Source: UBA877 sp035506155 (GTDB lineage Bacteria > Chloroflexota > Anaerolineae > Anaerolineales > Villigracilaceae). From it: a DNA stretch of 21,500 bases. Positions 8,601-14,097 of the stretch are shown piece after piece. A program made the position numbers and the translations under genes. Below the pieces are notes generated by a model. That model ran no database searches. It was not told where the DNA came from and saw only the letters and a list, made by a program, of their open reading frames with translations. Where the stretch lies: the NCBI GenBank assembly GCA_035506155.1, contig DATJPX010000034.1, positions 1 through 21,500 of the forward strand, written 5' to 3'. Within the stretch, counting starts at the first letter, position 1. Each line of letters starts with the position of its first letter.

Positions 8601-9214
8601 GCCTGGATCGGCAGCCAGACGCCGGTCTCCTCGAAGGCCTGCTGCAGGCCGGTGATGGCGGCCTTGACCTCCAGGATGTCCTGGGAGGTTTCGATCAGCA
8701 GCAGGTCGACCCCGCCGCGCAACAAGCCGACCGCCTGCTCGCGGAACACGTCCGCCAGCTCGGCGAACCCGACATTGGACAACTCCGGGTCGTCCGCCGA
8801 AGGCAGCTTGCCGGAGGGACCGATCGAACCGGCGACGAATCTTGGTAAGGGCGGACGGCCGTCCGCCCTTACAGAATACTCATCCGCGAGCTTGCGCGCC
8901 AGCCTGGCTGCGGTCTCGTTGATCTCGATTACCCGGTCTTGCAGGCCGTATTCCTTCATCGTGATGCGGTTGGTCCGGAAGGTGTCGGTCTCGATCACGT
9001 CCACGCCGACCTCCAGGAAGGAGCGGTGGACCTTTTCCACGGCTTCTGGAAAGGAAATGACGAGGTAGTCGTTGCAGCCGTTCAGCTTCTCGCCGCCGAA
9101 CTCTTTGGCGGTCAAGTTCAGCTTTTGCAGACTGGTACCCATGGCGCCGTCGAATACCAGTACTTTTTTCTGGAGGGCGTCGAGATATTTGCGGTTGGTA
9201 TATTTTCTGTTCAT
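5666..9214 (-). CDS. metH: Cobalamin-dependent methionine synthase
   Basis: This enzyme transfers methyl from 5-methyl-THF through cob(I)alamin to homocysteine. All four modules are present in 1182 residues (E. coli 1227). The Hcy barrel (about 10-320) has zinc ligands C240 (GLNCSTG) and C306/C307 (GGCCGTTPDH). The pterin-binding domain (about 350-610) begins IGERCNAQGSKKF. The B12 cap and Rossmann domains (about 650-880) include GDVHDIGKN with the cobalt-ligating His at about 762, and VLTGGAAINRRF. The AdoMet-dependent reactivation domain (about 920-1182) has RYSWGYPAIPELEDH. I chose ATG 9214 over the longer frame to 9247 because GGAG lies just upstream. A SAM-I riboswitch lies upstream, beyond the DUF5946-like gene. 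Residues 115-124 (VRADGRPPLP) are encoded by a perfect 28-bp palindrome. Confidence 0.96.
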   Translation of the reverse strand: MNRKYTNRKYLDALQKKVLVFDGAMGTSLQKLNLTAKEFGGEKLNGCNDYLVISFPEAVEKVHRSFLEVGVDVIETDTFRTNRITMKEYGLQDRVIEINETAARLARKLADEYSVRADGRPPLPRFVAGSIGPSGKLPSADDPELSNVGFAELADVFREQAVGLLRGGVDLLLIETSQDILEVKAAITGLQQAFEETGVWLPIQAQVTLDTTGRMLLGTDMTAALAILEDLPIDVIGLNCSTGPEHMREPIRILGEQAALPVSCIPNAGLPLNVDGQAVYPLEPEPFASALLEFVEKNNISVVGGCCGTTPDHLKLLVEKIAARPHPARPERSDPRLASTTRATSMRQDPPPLLIGERCNAQGSKKFKRLLLEENYDAILEIGREQVDFGAHALDISCAVTERPDEVELMRHVVKKLELGVEVPLVIDTTELDVLEAALQTAPGRCLINSTHLEAGRIKADKVFALAKKYNAAVICLTIDEQGMAKTASRKLEVARRIYDIAVNEHGLRPDALVFDTLTFTLATGDAEFANSAIETIEGIRLIKQAFPDVLASLGVSNLSFGLSAQARPTLNSIMLYHCVQAGLDMAIINPAHVTPYADIPAEEKELAEDLIFNRRPDALQRYIEDFDAAAPVEQAGAADPTEGMAAEQRLHWRIVHRHKEGVEADIDSLVPHPILPAEKITDKAKRAENHTKAVTILNTVLLPAMKEVGDKFGAGELILPFVLQSAEVMKKAVSHLENYLEKVEGVTKGTVVIATVYGDVHDIGKNLVKTILANNGYTVVDLGKQVPAETIITRAVEVNATAIGLSALLVSTSKQMPLIVNELQRRGLKFPVLTGGAAINRRFGRRMLFTEDGTLYEPGVFYCKDAFEGLETMDRLIDPERKPALLEQIRTEADMEMGRTSQKGERQASDVQHSNIVPAPIQPPARWGVHIVKDMPLELVFEHLNVNELYRLSWGAKNAHGPEWEKLKAEFDARLERMKKEAQQKKWLRPQAVYGYFPCQADGDDLIVYDPESLGAPKPLTHFTFPRQPHDEHLCLADYFAPVESGQLDVVAFQVVTVGQAATERFEQFQAANDYSEGYFTHGLAVQTAEATAEYLHRHIRRELGLAEGQGKRYSWGYPAIPELEDHRKVFDLLPVEKELGMQLSPAYQLIPEQSTAAIIVHHPQAKYYTVGESRVEQLTR
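8845..8872. repeat. Palindromic in-frame element, copy 1 (inside metH)
   Basis: This is a perfect 28-bp palindrome, 14 bp per arm (arm GTAAGGGCGGACGG), with no loop bases. On the minus strand its frame gives VRADGRPPL (residues 115-123 of MetH), in the loop between the LARKLADEY helix and the PRFVAGSIGP strand. A shortened version lies in frame at 4707-4726. The class resembles small palindromic units (REP-like, or the Rickettsia palindromic elements that sit inside genes), but I cannot name this family. Confidence 0.9.
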
Positions 9215-9309
9215 GGTGCTCCATCGGAATTGACTACAAATAAGCACAGATAAAAGAGGTTATTTGAAAAGATGACCGGCCGATCGTCCTCACACCAGTT
9301 TGAGCGAAC

Positions 9310-9735
9310 TCAGTTTACCGATAGACCTTCTGCATCATGCAGAGTGGTGGCAGCCCAGGCTTTGACATCTGCGCAGTACTCCTCGGCGCTCCCGAAGCGG
9401 ACGTCCAGCACCGTGCAGGTCCAGGTCGTGCGGTCGATCTTTGCAGTCCCGTTCCGGTCCGCGATCTTCCAATCGCGTCTGCCGCTGTCCACTGCAACCC
9501 GGTTTTGTTTGCGGATCACCTCTGGTGGCTTATTTTCCACCAGGAACGCTCTCAAAAGCTCGCGCTCGTAAAGCCAGCCTTCCTTCGTCAGCTTGCTGGA
9601 ATGCTGCAGCATGAAGGTTGCCACGGTCAGGTGATGGACGGCGCCATAACCCGGATCGCTGAACTCCTTGACCAGGCATTCGTGATAGCGCGCCTCGCAA
9701 ATGCTCTCGGGGGCGCCGCATTCGGGACAATTCAT
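9310..9735 (-). CDS. DUF5946-like protein behind a SAM riboswitch
   Basis: This is a 141-residue soluble protein with no signal peptide. The N terminus is MNCPECGAPESICEARYHECLV: CxxC (C3, C6) plus C13, H18 and C20 look like a small metal-binding knuckle. HHLTVATFMLQHSSKLTKEGW follows, the feature by which I relate it to DUF5946; that name is from memory. The C-terminal half has RDWKIADRNG and WTCTVLDVRFGSAEEYCADVKAWAATTL. ATG at 9735 has AGGAAG upstream and lies 40 nt after the riboswitch terminator, so it is the first gene under SAM control. metH starts 95 nt downstream of its stop. No function is known to me; the position suggests a role in, or at least co-regulation with, methionine or one-carbon metabolism. 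Confidence 0.8.
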   Translation of the reverse strand: MNCPECGAPESICEARYHECLVKEFSDPGYGAVHHLTVATFMLQHSSKLTKEGWLYERELLRAFLVENKPPEVIRKQNRVAVDSGRRDWKIADRNGTAKIDRTTWTCTVLDVRFGSAEEYCADVKAWAATTLHDAEGLSVN

Positions 9736-9775
9736 GGCAAGCTTCCTGTTCGGGACCGATTCTACCTAACCGAAT

Positions 9776-9803
9776 AAAAAAAGCCTCCCTGGGATGGAGA
9801 GGC
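9776..9803 (-). terminator. Expression-platform terminator of the SAM-I riboswitch
   Basis: On the minus strand a 7-bp stem (GCCTCTC with GGGAGGC, one G-U pair) closes a short loop and is followed directly by seven T's. It ends about 40 nt before the ATG of the DUF5946-like gene. Confidence 0.88.
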
Positions 9804-9939
9804 GCCGCCTAATACCGAGTGCCCTCATCTTCCAGACCGATCGTCTGACGGAGTTGGCACCGGTTCGTTGTGAGCTGCGCTCACTGCTGGGCGGTTGCCG
9901 AGGTTTCACAGGGCCGGTCCCTCCACCTCTCTGGATGAG
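9776..9939 (-). promoter_or_regulatory. SAM-I (S-box) riboswitch with transcriptional terminator
   Basis: On the minus strand the aptamer spans 9939-9824. P1 is CUCAUC (9939-9934) paired with GAUGAG (9829-9824). The S-box core is very clear: GAGAGGUGGAGGGACCGG, then GUGAAACCUCGGCAACC, then GGUGCCAACUCC. P3 and P4 arms are present (GUGAGC..GCUCAC; CAGAC..GUCUG). The aptamer is followed by an intrinsic terminator at 9803-9776. SAM binding should stabilise P1 and allow termination, shutting off the DUF5946-metH run when methionine/SAM is plentiful. Confidence 0.96.
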
Positions 9940-9968
9940 TCGGATTCTATCCGATAAATTGTCCCGGG

Positions 9969-9997
9969 AGTCTATCATAGGCATCCGGGAATGTCAA
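9969..9997 (-). promoter_or_regulatory. Promoter of the SAM-riboswitch operon
   Basis: The minus strand has a perfect -35 TTGACA (9997-9992), a 17-bp spacer and TAGACT (9974-9969, 4 of 6). Transcription would start near 9962, about 23 nt before the aptamer P1. It is divergent from the hydrolase promoter at 10043-10072. Confidence 0.65.
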
Positions 9998-10042
9998 ACG
10001 CCGGCGGATTCGTCCAGACAACCCTTCAAATTGGCGGTTTTC

Positions 10043-10072
10043 TTGACTTTTGACCCCCATTTGTGCTAGATT
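10043..10072 (+). promoter_or_regulatory. Promoter of the MBL-fold hydrolase gene
   Basis: TTGACT (10043-10048), an 18-bp spacer and TAGATT (10067-10072) stand about 28 nt before ATG 10100. The short leader has AAGG (10091) as a weak ribosome site. It is divergent from the SAM-riboswitch promoter, with about 45 bp between the two -35 boxes. Confidence 0.55.
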
Positions 10073-10099
10073 AGGGTATCTTTAACTCCGAAGGTTGCT

Positions 10100-10942
10100 A
10101 TGCATCACGAACGCGTCTCAGAAAATGTCTATTGGTTTCAAAGTGAAGTCTATGCACAGGTGGCGGCGGGGGTGGTGGCGGGACCGCAGTGGGCAATTGT
10201 CATCGACACATTGGCACTGCCCGAGGAAACCCTCGCCATTCGCGATTTCGTCGAACACGAGGTGGGTGTCCAGGTACGCTATGTCATCAACACCCATTAC
10301 CATGCCGACCATACCTGGGGCAACTGCTTCTTCCCGGGCGCGACCATCATTGCCCACGCCCGCTGTCGGGACCTGCTGCTCGAGCGCGGCGCCCCGGCTC
10401 TCGATAACGCCCGCAAGCAAAACCCGGCCTTCCGGCAGGTCAAGATTGTCCCGCCGCAGTTGACCTTCAACCAGGGCTCGCTGACGCTCCGGGTCGGCAA
10501 GAAGAACCTGACCATCATGCCGGCTACCGGCCACAGCTCGGACGGGATTTCCGTTCTCGTCGAAGAGGACCGCGTCCTTTTTGCTGGGGACGCCTTTATG
10601 CCCCTGCCTTACGTCGTGGACGGCGACGCCGACGAGATCGCCGCATCCATCAAGAAAATAGGCCGGATGGGCCTGGAAAATATCATCCAGGGCCACGGCG
10701 ACATCATCTTGCGCGGCGAGATCGAAGCGGCAGTAAAGGAAAACCTGAATTACCTGGCAAACATTCGCAAGGTGGCCAAAACGGCCGCCCGGCGGAAGGC
10801 CTCCCAGGATTACCTGGACGAAAACGATATCGAAAGCTGCGGGAAGAGCCGGGTCTATCTGGGCGGGCTGGCGGAGGAACTTCACCGGCGCAACCTGCGC
10901 TCCCTCCTGCTCCAGGAGCAGGCCGAGCTCAGTAAGAAATAA
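10100..10942 (+). CDS. Metallo-beta-lactamase-fold hydrolase
   Basis: This is a 280-residue protein with the full metal-binding set of the MBL superfamily: H66-x-H68-x-D70-H71 (THYHADH), H145 (ATGHSSDG), D164 (FAGDAF) and H199 (GHGD). It therefore should bind two metal ions and act as a hydrolase. The N terminus (ENVYWFQSEV...VIDT) is typical of broad MBL hydrolases. The last ~70 residues form a charged helical region. There is no signal peptide. The substrate cannot be told from sequence; a hydrolase acting on thioester, lactone or phosphoester bonds is possible. It stands alone between two divergent/convergent neighbours. Its stop (10940-10942) is followed at once by a hairpin shared with the opposite-strand plsY. 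Confidence 0.88.
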   Translation: MHHERVSENVYWFQSEVYAQVAAGVVAGPQWAIVIDTLALPEETLAIRDFVEHEVGVQVRYVINTHYHADHTWGNCFFPGATIIAHARCRDLLLERGAPALDNARKQNPAFRQVKIVPPQLTFNQGSLTLRVGKKNLTIMPATGHSSDGISVLVEEDRVLFAGDAFMPLPYVVDGDADEIAASIKKIGRMGLENIIQGHGDIILRGEIEAAVKENLNYLANIRKVAKTAARRKASQDYLDENDIESCGKSRVYLGGLAEELHRRNLRSLLLQEQAELSKK

Positions 10943-10972
10943 AAAAACGCCGCACCTGAATTGGGTGCGGCG
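10941..10972 (-). terminator. Intrinsic terminator after plsY, possibly bidirectional
   Basis: A perfect 9-bp stem (CGCCGCACC/GGTGCGGCG, 7-nt loop) is followed on the minus strand by seven T's, which suits termination of plsY. On the + strand the hairpin follows the hydrolase stop by a few bases but lacks a T-run, so it would work less well that way. Confidence 0.85.
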
Positions 10973-11028
10973 GATGATTTCATTCCGGAATTCCTTGGGG
11001 GAACTCGGCGCTTTGGCCGGGATCGTTC

Positions 11029-11748
11029 CTATTCGTTTTTGTCCTTCTTCTCGGGGGCGATCTTTTCCCCGACCTTGGCTTCCTCCCTTGCCAGTCTTCG
11101 CTCTTCCAGCTTGGCTGGCAGGCCGTGCCGTCGTTCGGTGCCATCCCACAAGCGGCGGATATTCGGGCGCAGGGCCCAGACCATCAGAATTTCGGCCAGT
11201 ACCCCGTAAAGCACGTACTGCCACTGGCCTCCAAAATAGGCGGCCCGGACGGCGAAAATGATAATGCACAAGACTCCAACGCTCAAGGAGGTTACCGAGG
11301 CGTAGCCGACCAGGTAAAAGATCAGACCGCAGATCGGGAGGAGAATAAAAGCGATCGGCGGCCACAGCCCGAAAGCTCCCCCGCCGGCAGCCGCCCCACC
11401 CGCCCCGCCTCGCAGACGAAGGCCGCCCTCCGGCTTGCGCTCGATCAGGAAGATCGAGTGATTATGCCCCAGGATGGCCGCGATCGGGGTCAGGGTAATG
11501 ATCCAGACGTTGGAAGTAAAAGCCTGGGCAATCCAGACTGTTACCGCCGCCTTGAGGATGTCTAGGATGGCGGTCAACAGCCCAGCCAGGGGACCGGCCG
11601 CCCGCATGGCATTCGTCCCGCCCGTCCGGCCGCTGGCGACGGTGCGGATATCCTTGCCCGACATTAATTTGACGACGATCAGACCGAAAGGGATAGAGCC
11701 AAAAATGTATGATGCAACCAGCACAACCGTGTTGATCAGGACTTTCAT
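11029..11748 (-). CDS. plsY: Glycerol-3-phosphate acyltransferase, acyl-phosphate dependent
   Basis: PlsY transfers an acyl group from acyl-phosphate to glycerol-3-phosphate, the first step of phospholipid synthesis, in the inner membrane. Residues 1-200 carry the family marks: ASYIFGSIPFG (12-22), SGRTGGTNAMRAAG (39-52), D63/K66 in DILK, GHNHSIF (94-100), GGAGG in a Gly-rich loop (113-125), YASVTSLSVG and the exit RPNIRRLWDGTERR. Five to seven hydrophobic segments are visible. The protein is 239 residues, longer than the usual ~200 because of a charged tail (LEERRLAREEAKVGEKIAPEKKDKNE). The frame opens earlier (11811), but ATG 11748 has GGAG 6 nt upstream. In the loop usually written KGGKG the second Lys is Ala. 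Confidence 0.9.
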   Translation of the reverse strand: MKVLINTVVLVASYIFGSIPFGLIVVKLMSGKDIRTVASGRTGGTNAMRAAGPLAGLLTAILDILKAAVTVWIAQAFTSNVWIITLTPIAAILGHNHSIFLIERKPEGGLRLRGGAGGAAAGGGAFGLWPPIAFILLPICGLIFYLVGYASVTSLSVGVLCIIIFAVRAAYFGGQWQYVLYGVLAEILMVWALRPNIRRLWDGTERRHGLPAKLEERRLAREEAKVGEKIAPEKKDKNE

Positions 11749-11856
11749 TCCATGCTCCTCAGGGAAATTGGTCTGGCACAATAGATAACACGAAAACGAC
11801 GAAAACGTCACTCCGGCCGAAAAATATGTCGGGCGATCTTTCCCCCGGGACGATTT

Positions 11857-12669
11857 CTAACGGAACCAGACCATCAATCCAGACAGTAAGGCCAGCATGA
11901 TCAGCGGCTCCATGAAAGCCCGCCGGAAGGGATTCCCCTCCGCCAGGCCGACGGCCAAGATGGTCAGGGCGTAGACCGGCCCGAGCAGGGCCAGCCCGTA
12001 ACGGACGGGCGTCAGGGGCAGGTAATGCAGGGATGCACCCAGTTGGGCCGTGATTACCCCGATGCCGAGCGCCCAGGTATACTCCCAGCGTTCGTTCAGG
12101 CGCAGGTGCAGGGTCCGCAGGGCTGCCAGCCCCCCGCCTGCGAAAAGGGCCGGGGCTGTCAGTACCAGGCGCAGGTTGGAAGCCTTTAGCGCCACGGCCA
12201 GGATCAGAAATATGACGAAAGCGAGGACGGTCAGGATGGCGGTCGCCAGCGGGTAGCGCAGGTCGGTCGGGTCGACGGCCACATATTCGGCGAAGAAGAC
12301 GACCAGCAGGATGGCCGCGCCCAGCCCGAAGCCCAGCCACCAGACGGCGTTTGGCGGCAGGGTGTAGAGGGCGATGCCGGTTACCAGGACTGTCAGAGTG
12401 GGCAGCAGCCAATGCTCGCGCGTCTCGCCTTTTTCCAGGGATGGATGGGTGCGGAGCAGCCAGTCCACCCCGGCAGCGGTCAGACTGGCCGCCAGGAGGA
12501 CGATCAGGGTGTTCAGGTTGAGGACAATGTCCAGGTCCGTCCGGCCGAGCGGGATGTGCAAGGTGTAGTGCGGCGAACTGATGACGCGTGTCAGGGCAAA
12601 AGCTAGCAGTACGGCGGCGGTCAGCACGCTGATGCGGGTCGGGTCCGGCAGATAGCGCTTTGCGTTCAT
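11857..12669 (-). CDS. Polytopic membrane protein (possibly DUF5656)
   Basis: This is a 270-residue hydrophobic protein with seven or eight predicted membrane segments: about 14-32, 48-66, 87-103, 108-126, 141-160, 166-183, 195-212, 222-240 and the C-terminal ALLSGLMVWFR stretch. Short charged loops include TRTHPSLEKGETREH and LHLRLNERWEY. No enzymatic motif is seen. It resembles a Chloroflexota membrane family that I remember as DUF5656, but I am not certain. The gene is probably monocistronic: plsY starts 108 nt downstream and has its own Shine-Dalgarno. The ATG has TACAAT 7 nt upstream and no Shine-Dalgarno, which suggests a leaderless message. Confidence 0.7.
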   Translation of the reverse strand: MNAKRYLPDPTRISVLTAAVLLAFALTRVISSPHYTLHIPLGRTDLDIVLNLNTLIVLLAASLTAAGVDWLLRTHPSLEKGETREHWLLPTLTVLVTGIALYTLPPNAVWWLGFGLGAAILLVVFFAEYVAVDPTDLRYPLATAILTVLAFVIFLILAVALKASNLRLVLTAPALFAGGGLAALRTLHLRLNERWEYTWALGIGVITAQLGASLHYLPLTPVRYGLALLGPVYALTILAVGLAEGNPFRRAFMEPLIMLALLSGLMVWFR

Positions 12670-12676
12670 CGGCAGG

Positions 12677-12705
12677 ATTGTACCTCAGATTCCCCGACCG
12701 GTCTT
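12677..12705 (-). promoter_or_regulatory. Leaderless-type promoter of the polytopic membrane protein
   Basis: The minus strand has TACAAT (12682-12677) with 7 nt between it and ATG 12669, so the predicted start of transcription is at the start codon. AAGACC lies 17 bp upstream as a poor -35. There is no ribosome site in range. Confidence 0.55.
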
Positions 12706-12841
12706 TTGCCGGCGATGGCTTTGTAGGCGCACAAAGGCAATGCCGCCCGATGCCGGAATCGGGTAAAATCAAAAGAAAGAGTGGAATGTCCATGCCCGCC
12801 GGATACCGATCAATTGGGTTTGTCGACTAAAGGAGATCCTT

Positions 12842-13417
12842 ATGCAATTACGTTGCACCTATTGTCAGACCATGTTCGCGGTCAGCCGCGAGGAAACACT
12901 TGCCGCCCTCGAGCATATGGCGGAACACAACCAGAAGTTTTACGATGCCCACTGCCCCAAATGCCGGCGCGCCAACCGCGTCGAGCGTTTCAAGCTGGAA
13001 ATCACCTATCCGAACTGGCAGGCAGACCTGAAGAGCATGGCCAAGAGCGCAACCTCAGGCGAATCCGCTCCGGCGGCGGCCCCCGTATCCTCCCCGAAGG
13101 CGAAGGCGCCCGCTGCGGTGAAGGCGAATCTGCCCGCCACGACCTCCCCGAAGGGAAAGACCCCTGCAAAAGCTGCCGCAAAGCCGGCCTCGAAACCGGC
13201 TGCTACATCGTCCCCGAAGGGGAAACCAGCGACTGTCTCCTCCAAGGGGAAAGCACCGGCAAAAGCCGCTTCGAAACCGGCTCCTAAGCCGGCTGCCAAG
13301 CCGGTCTCGAAATCCTCCCCGAAGGGAAAACCCGCTCCCGCCTCGAAGGCCAAGCCGGCGGCTAAACCCGCAGCCAAATCCTCCCCGAAGGGGAAGGCGC
13401 CCGCCAAAAAGAGATGA
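12842..13417 (+). CDS. Zinc-ribbon protein with histone-H1-like Lys/Ala/Pro tail
   Basis: This is a 191-residue protein in two parts. Residues 1-60 hold a compact zinc ribbon: C5-x2-C8 (LRCTYCQTMF) and C38-x2-C41 (AHCPKCRRANRV), resembling MJ0042/zinc-finger families. From about residue 68 the chain is low complexity, made of Ala, Lys, Pro and Ser, with SPKGK four times and SPKAK/SSKGK variants. It ends APAKKR, like eukaryotic H1 tails or bacterial HctB/AlgP-type tails. ATG 12842 has AAAGGAG six nt upstream. The stop overlaps the start of the HAD gene (ATGA). The tail is strongly basic and could bind DNA or RNA; the real partner is unknown. The 172-nt gap before it shows only a 6-bp hairpin (12746-12763) and a lone TAAAAT (12764-12769). 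Confidence 0.82.
   Translation: MQLRCTYCQTMFAVSREETLAALEHMAEHNQKFYDAHCPKCRRANRVERFKLEITYPNWQADLKSMAKSATSGESAPAAAPVSSPKAKAPAAVKANLPATTSPKGKTPAKAAAKPASKPAATSSPKGKPATVSSKGKAPAKAASKPAPKPAAKPVSKSSPKGKPAPASKAKPAAKPAAKSSPKGKAPAKKR
13082..13414 (+). repeat. Low-complexity repeat encoding SPKGK/PAKAA units
   Basis: Imperfect direct repeats of TCCCCGAAGG(G)GAAA and GCCAAGCCGGC-like blocks encode the basic tail of the zinc-ribbon protein. The SPKGK units are unevenly spaced (roughly 15-40 residues), so the array probably grew by slippage or unequal exchange. Confidence 0.75.
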
Positions 13418-14019
13418 CGATCAAAGCAGTTTACTTCGACTTCGGCGGCGTCATCCAGCGGACCGAGTTCCAGGCGCCGCGCCAGCACCTGGCGGATGGT
13501 CTGGGCATAGAGTACGAGGACCTGGTCAAAGCCGTCTTCGACAGCCCGACTGCAATCCGGGCCACTGTCGGTGAGATCCCTGAGGAGGCGCACTGGGCCG
13601 CAGTCATGCGCCGCTTCCGGCTCCCCGCCGACCGGGCGGAGAGCTTCGCTGCCGAATTTTTCGCCGGTGACGTTACCGATCTGGTCCTGCTGGATGCCAT
13701 TCGCGACCTGCATAAGACGGTCAAGATAGGCCTGATCAGCAATGCCTGGTCGGGCCTGCGCCCCTGGATCGTCGGCAAGAAATTCGACGACTGCTTTGAT
13801 GTCATGATCATCTCCGCAGAGGTCAAACAGGCCAAGCCCGAGGCCCCCATTTTCCATACTGCGCTGGAAGCATTGGGAGTTTCCCCGGCAGAAGCCGCCT
13901 TCCTGGATGACTTCCCGGCGAACGTGGCCGGCGCCAATGCGGTCGGCATGCACGCCATCCATTTCGCCCAGCCCGAAAAAGCGCTGGATGAATTGCAAAA
14001 ACTGCTGGACCTTCGGTGA
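13414..14019 (+). CDS. HAD-superfamily hydrolase (subfamily IA)
   Basis: This is a 201-residue cytoplasmic phosphatase-like protein. The HAD motifs are in order: motif I YFDFGGVI with the nucleophile D9, motif II LISNAW with Ser/Asn, motif III Lys in KQAKPEAPIF, and motif IV FLDDFPANV. The second Asp of motif I is replaced by Gly (DFGG), as in the YihX and epoxide-hydrolase-N-terminal branches. The alpha-helical cap lies between motifs I and II (about 20-95). The substrate is unknown; small sugar phosphates are usual for this branch. ATG overlaps the stop of the preceding zinc-ribbon gene by 4 nt. An MFS transporter starts 78 nt downstream, so the three may form one unit. That 78-nt gap shows no clear signal. 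Confidence 0.88.
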   Translation: MTIKAVYFDFGGVIQRTEFQAPRQHLADGLGIEYEDLVKAVFDSPTAIRATVGEIPEEAHWAAVMRRFRLPADRAESFAAEFFAGDVTDLVLLDAIRDLHKTVKIGLISNAWSGLRPWIVGKKFDDCFDVMIISAEVKQAKPEAPIFHTALEALGVSPAEAAFLDDFPANVAGANAVGMHAIHFAQPEKALDELQKLLDLR

Positions 14020-14097
14020 TCATGTGAGCATGGGGGAAAGATCGTCCAGCAGGATCAATCGGAAATTGGACCAAATGAGCGTGTCTTCAAGGGGCCT

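Noticed and set aside
5678..8848. Long + strand frames at 5678-7039 and 7697-8848
   Set aside because: Both are opposite metH and have shadow composition (many Asp, Gly, Val, Gln) without recognisable domains.
10118..11365. 415-codon minus strand frame across the hydrolase and plsY
   Set aside because: It is antisense to the MBL-fold gene, then out of frame in plsY, and crosses the terminator hairpin at 10941-10972.
12746..12769. Hairpin plus TAAAAT upstream of the zinc-ribbon gene as a promoter or riboswitch
   Set aside because: The stem is only 6 bp, no -35 matches at 16-18 bp, and no known aptamer motif is present.
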